Source: an uncultured Actinomycetes bacterium (GTDB lineage: Bacteria; Actinomycetota; Thermoleophilia; Solirubrobacterales; Thermoleophilaceae). Taken from it: a DNA stretch of 7,219 nucleotides. The DNA lies in contig CAMLNW010000134.1 in NCBI GenBank assembly GCA_946481495.1, positions 1-7,219 of the forward strand, written 5' to 3'. The notes under the pieces were generated by a model. The model searched no databases and was not told the origin of the DNA. It saw only the letters and a list, made by a program, of their open reading frames with translations. Of the stretch, positions 5,472 to 7,219 are shown in pieces (within the stretch, counting starts at the first letter, position 1; each line of letters begins with the position of its first letter). The position numbers and the translations under genes were made by a program.

Positions 5472-6469
5472 AGCCCTGAGAGCGCAGCTACGCGCTCGCG
5501 ATGCTCTGAAGCGGAGCCGAAGAGCGCTCCGTCGACCTTCGCCCGCTTGAGCAGGAAGTGGAGGTCGTGCTCCCAGGTAAAGCCGATGCCACCGTGGACC
5601 TGGAGCGCCGAGGAGGCCACGTTCCAGCCGGCGTCGGAGGCCAGCGCCTTCGCCATCGCGGACGCCAGCGGCAGCGTCTCGGGCTCGGCGTCGGCCGCCC
5701 AAGCGGCCCAGTAGGTCGTCGAACGGGCGCTCTCGGTCTCGCGCAGCATGTCGGCGCAGCGGTGCGAGACCCCCTGGTAAGCGCCGATCGGGCGGCCGAA
5801 CTGCTGGCGGTCACGGGCGTACTCGACGGCCATCTCGAGCGTCTTCTGCGCGACGCCGACGATCTCGGCCGCGACGACGGTGGCGATCCGGTCGAGCGCC
5901 GGGCCAGGGTCGCCGCCAAGCGGCTCGCCCGCGCCGTCGCGCGGCGTGACGCGCGCGTAGCGGCGCGTCTGGTCGATCGTCGCCAGCGGCTCGATCTCAC
6001 AGTCGGCGGCGTCGAGCACGACGCCACCACCGGAACCGTCGAAGAGGACGATCGTCGCGGCGCTGTCCGCGTCGGGAACCAGCGCCGCGACGCCGTTGCG
6101 CAGCAGCCCCGCCGTCGCGCGCGCCTCGCCCGAGGCGATGCCGGGCAGCTGCTCGCGCTGGGCGTCGCTGCCGGCGTGCTGGATCGCGATTCCGCCGGCC
6201 GCGTTCGAGAGGAACGGCACTGGCGCGACCGTGTAGCCGAGCTCCTCGGCGAGGATCGCCAGCTCGACGGTTCCCAGCCCCTGTCCGCCATATGCCTCGT
6301 CGATCGCGATCCCGGCCCAGCCGAGCTCGGCGAGCTCGCTCCAGTTGGCGTCGTCGTAGCGCTCAGCCTCAGCCAGCTCGCGCACCGTGTCGGGCTTAAA
6401 GCGATCCGCGAGCAGATCGTGCGCGGTGCGCTTGATCGCCTGCTGGTCGTCGGAGAAGTCGAAGTTCAT
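5468..6469 (-). CDS. Short acyl-CoA dehydrogenase subunit lacking the catalytic Glu
   Basis: This 333-residue protein is an acyl-CoA dehydrogenase homologue, shorter than the usual 380-400 residues. The N-terminal helical domain (MNFDFSDDQQAIKRTAHDLL, then GWAGIAIDEAYGGQGLG at 50-66) is intact. The beta domain is reduced and lacks the TExxxGSD signature. The C-terminal domain keeps ARDRQQFGRPIGAYQ (Arg-221 to Gly-225), the FAD-contacting motif, and HGGIGFTWEHD at 292-302. At the position of the medium-chain enzyme's catalytic Glu it has Phe-317, so it probably cannot act alone by that mechanism. Asp-193 lies near the alternative base position used by isovaleryl-CoA dehydrogenase, leaving a weak other possibility. 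The ATG overlaps the upstream ACAD stop as ATGA, with GAGG upstream. It resembles the small subunit of heteromeric FadE28/FadE29-type enzymes; the substrate is unknown. Confidence 0.88.
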   Translation of the reverse strand: MNFDFSDDQQAIKRTAHDLLADRFKPDTVRELAEAERYDDANWSELAELGWAGIAIDEAYGGQGLGTVELAILAEELGYTVAPVPFLSNAAGGIAIQHAGSDAQREQLPGIASGEARATAGLLRNGVAALVPDADSAATIVLFDGSGGGVVLDAADCEIEPLATIDQTRRYARVTPRDGAGEPLGGDPGPALDRIATVVAAEIVGVAQKTLEMAVEYARDRQQFGRPIGAYQGVSHRCADMLRETESARSTTYWAAWAADAEPETLPLASAMAKALASDAGWNVASSALQVHGGIGFTWEHDLHFLLKRAKVDGALFGSASEHRERVAALSGL

Positions 6470-7219
6470 CGCAGCCTCGGCAGGTTCAGCACGCGCTCGG
6501 CGATGATGTTCTTGAGGATCTCGGTCGTACCGCCCTCGATCGAGTTCGCGCGGGCGCGCAGGAAGCGGTAGGTCCAATCGGACTCGCGCAGCATGCCCTG
6601 CTCGCCCTGGATCGCGACCGCCAGCTCGGTCAGGCCCTGGTTGACCGCCGACCACTGCAGCTTCGGCAGCGAGCCCTCGGGGCCCGGAACGCCGGTCTTC
6701 ATGATCTGGGTCAAGCCACGCCAAGCGTTCAGCCGCAGCGCCTCGGTCTCGATCAGCAGCGCGGCGATCTTCTGACGGACGACGGGATCGTCGGCGACGC
6801 CGTTCTGCTTGGCGAGCTCGATCAGCTGGCTGAGGGCGATCTTGACCGACGCGGCCGAGCCGGCGCCGAGCCCGGCGCGCTCGTGCATCAGTGTCGTGAT
6901 CGCGACCGCCCAGCCGTTGCCGACCCCGCCGACGACGTTCTCGTCGGGGATCCGCGCCTCCTCGATGAAGAGCTCGTTGAACTCCTCCTCGCCGGTGATC
7001 TGGCGCAGCGGCCGGACCTGGACCGCGTCCTGCTCCATGTCCATCAGGAAGTAGGTCATGCCCTGGTGCTTCGGTGCGTCCTGGTCGGTGCGCGCGACGA
7101 GCATGCACCACTTGGCGTGGTGGGCGAACGTCGTCCAGACCTTCTGCCCAGTGACGACCCACTCGTCGCCGTCCTTGACCGCGCGCGTCTTCAGCGAGGC
7201 GAGGTCGGAGCCCGACTCC
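6466..7219 (-). CDS. Acyl-CoA dehydrogenase, catalytic-subunit type (5' end outside window)
   Basis: About 250 C-terminal residues are visible; the frame runs open to the window edge, and the ATG at 7104 is internal. The visible part opens in the beta-domain signature (ESGSDLASLKTRAVKDGDEW), continues with GQKVWTTFAHHAKW, a loop containing LMDMEQDAVQVRPLRQITG, and the VGNGWAVAITTLMHERAG linker into the C-terminal helices. SIEGGTTEILKNIIAERVL places a Glu (codon 6535-6537) at the catalytic-base position. The usual RxxFGxPI cofactor motif is absent; the region reads LAKQNGVADDPVVRQK. Together these traits match the FadE29-like large subunit of actinobacterial heteromeric dehydrogenases. Those enzymes act on bulky CoA esters such as steroid side-chain intermediates in mycobacteria, but the substrate here cannot be read. 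It overlaps the downstream short dehydrogenase by 4 bp, indicating an operon. Confidence 0.9.
   Translation of the reverse strand, partial: ESGSDLASLKTRAVKDGDEWVVTGQKVWTTFAHHAKWCMLVARTDQDAPKHQGMTYFLMDMEQDAVQVRPLRQITGEEEFNELFIEEARIPDENVVGGVGNGWAVAITTLMHERAGLGAGSAASVKIALSQLIELAKQNGVADDPVVRQKIAALLIETEALRLNAWRGLTQIMKTGVPGPEGSLPKLQWSAVNQGLTELAVAIQGEQGMLRESDWTYRFLRARANSIEGGTTEILKNIIAERVLNLPRLR

Noticed and set aside
5558..6571. A 337-codon open frame on the plus strand opposite the two ACAD genes
   Set aside because: It crosses the junction of two well-recognised genes and its product is a low-complexity Arg/Val/Asp-rich sequence.
6470..7162. N-terminal extension of the short ACAD frame upstream of its ATG at 6469
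   Set aside because: The added 231 residues are an out-of-frame reading of the upstream ACAD (Arg/Gly-rich, no domain). The family N-terminus begins exactly at MNFDFSDDQQ.

Overview
The window is a GC-rich, densely packed chromosomal segment, most likely from an actinobacterium and probably of the Thermoleophilia/Solirubrobacterales type. The reasons are the strong G/C bias at third codon positions, mostly GTG starts, TANNNT-like -10 boxes lying 7-8 nt before GTG codons (leaderless starts), a pspA-pspAA pair, and several actinobacterial-style acyl-CoA dehydrogenases (ACADs). The lineage is inferred from style; no rRNA or marker gene is present.

Layout. Positions 1-89 hold no gene, but they contain a G-free strand that is G-quadruplex-like on the complement. 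Positions 90-1120 (minus) carry pspA followed by pspAA, overlapping by 4 bp: a membrane-stress module. Divergent from pspA is a PaaI-type hotdog thioesterase (1199-1684, plus). It runs 14 bp into the end of a convergent seven-helix CtaG-type cytochrome oxidase assembly protein (1671-2486, minus). Upstream of ctaG on the same strand is a full ACAD (2624-3865, minus), whose start region carries a perfect 8-bp-arm palindrome typical in form of a TetR-family operator. Divergent from it, on the plus strand, are a lipoprotein made almost entirely of three cell-wall-binding (CWB2-like) repeats (3998-5173) and a 91-residue protein of unknown function (5196-5471). The latter ends inside a CTAG shared with the stop codon of the next minus-strand gene. 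Positions 5468-7219 (minus) hold two ACAD genes overlapping by ATGA. The upstream one is cut by the window edge and keeps the catalytic glutamate but lacks the usual RxxFG cofactor motif. The downstream, short one has RQQFG but a Phe where the glutamate should be. The two look like the halves of a heteromeric ACAD, as in the mycobacterial FadE28/FadE29 type.

Together the region combines acyl-CoA catabolism (three ACADs and a thioesterase) with envelope and membrane functions (PspA, CtaG, CWB2 lipoprotein). I saw no mobile element, CRISPR array, RNA gene or defence system. The points most worth following are the complementary ACAD pair, the operator palindrome, the lipid-anchored three-repeat wall-binding protein, the leaderless promoters and the uncharacterised 91-residue protein.
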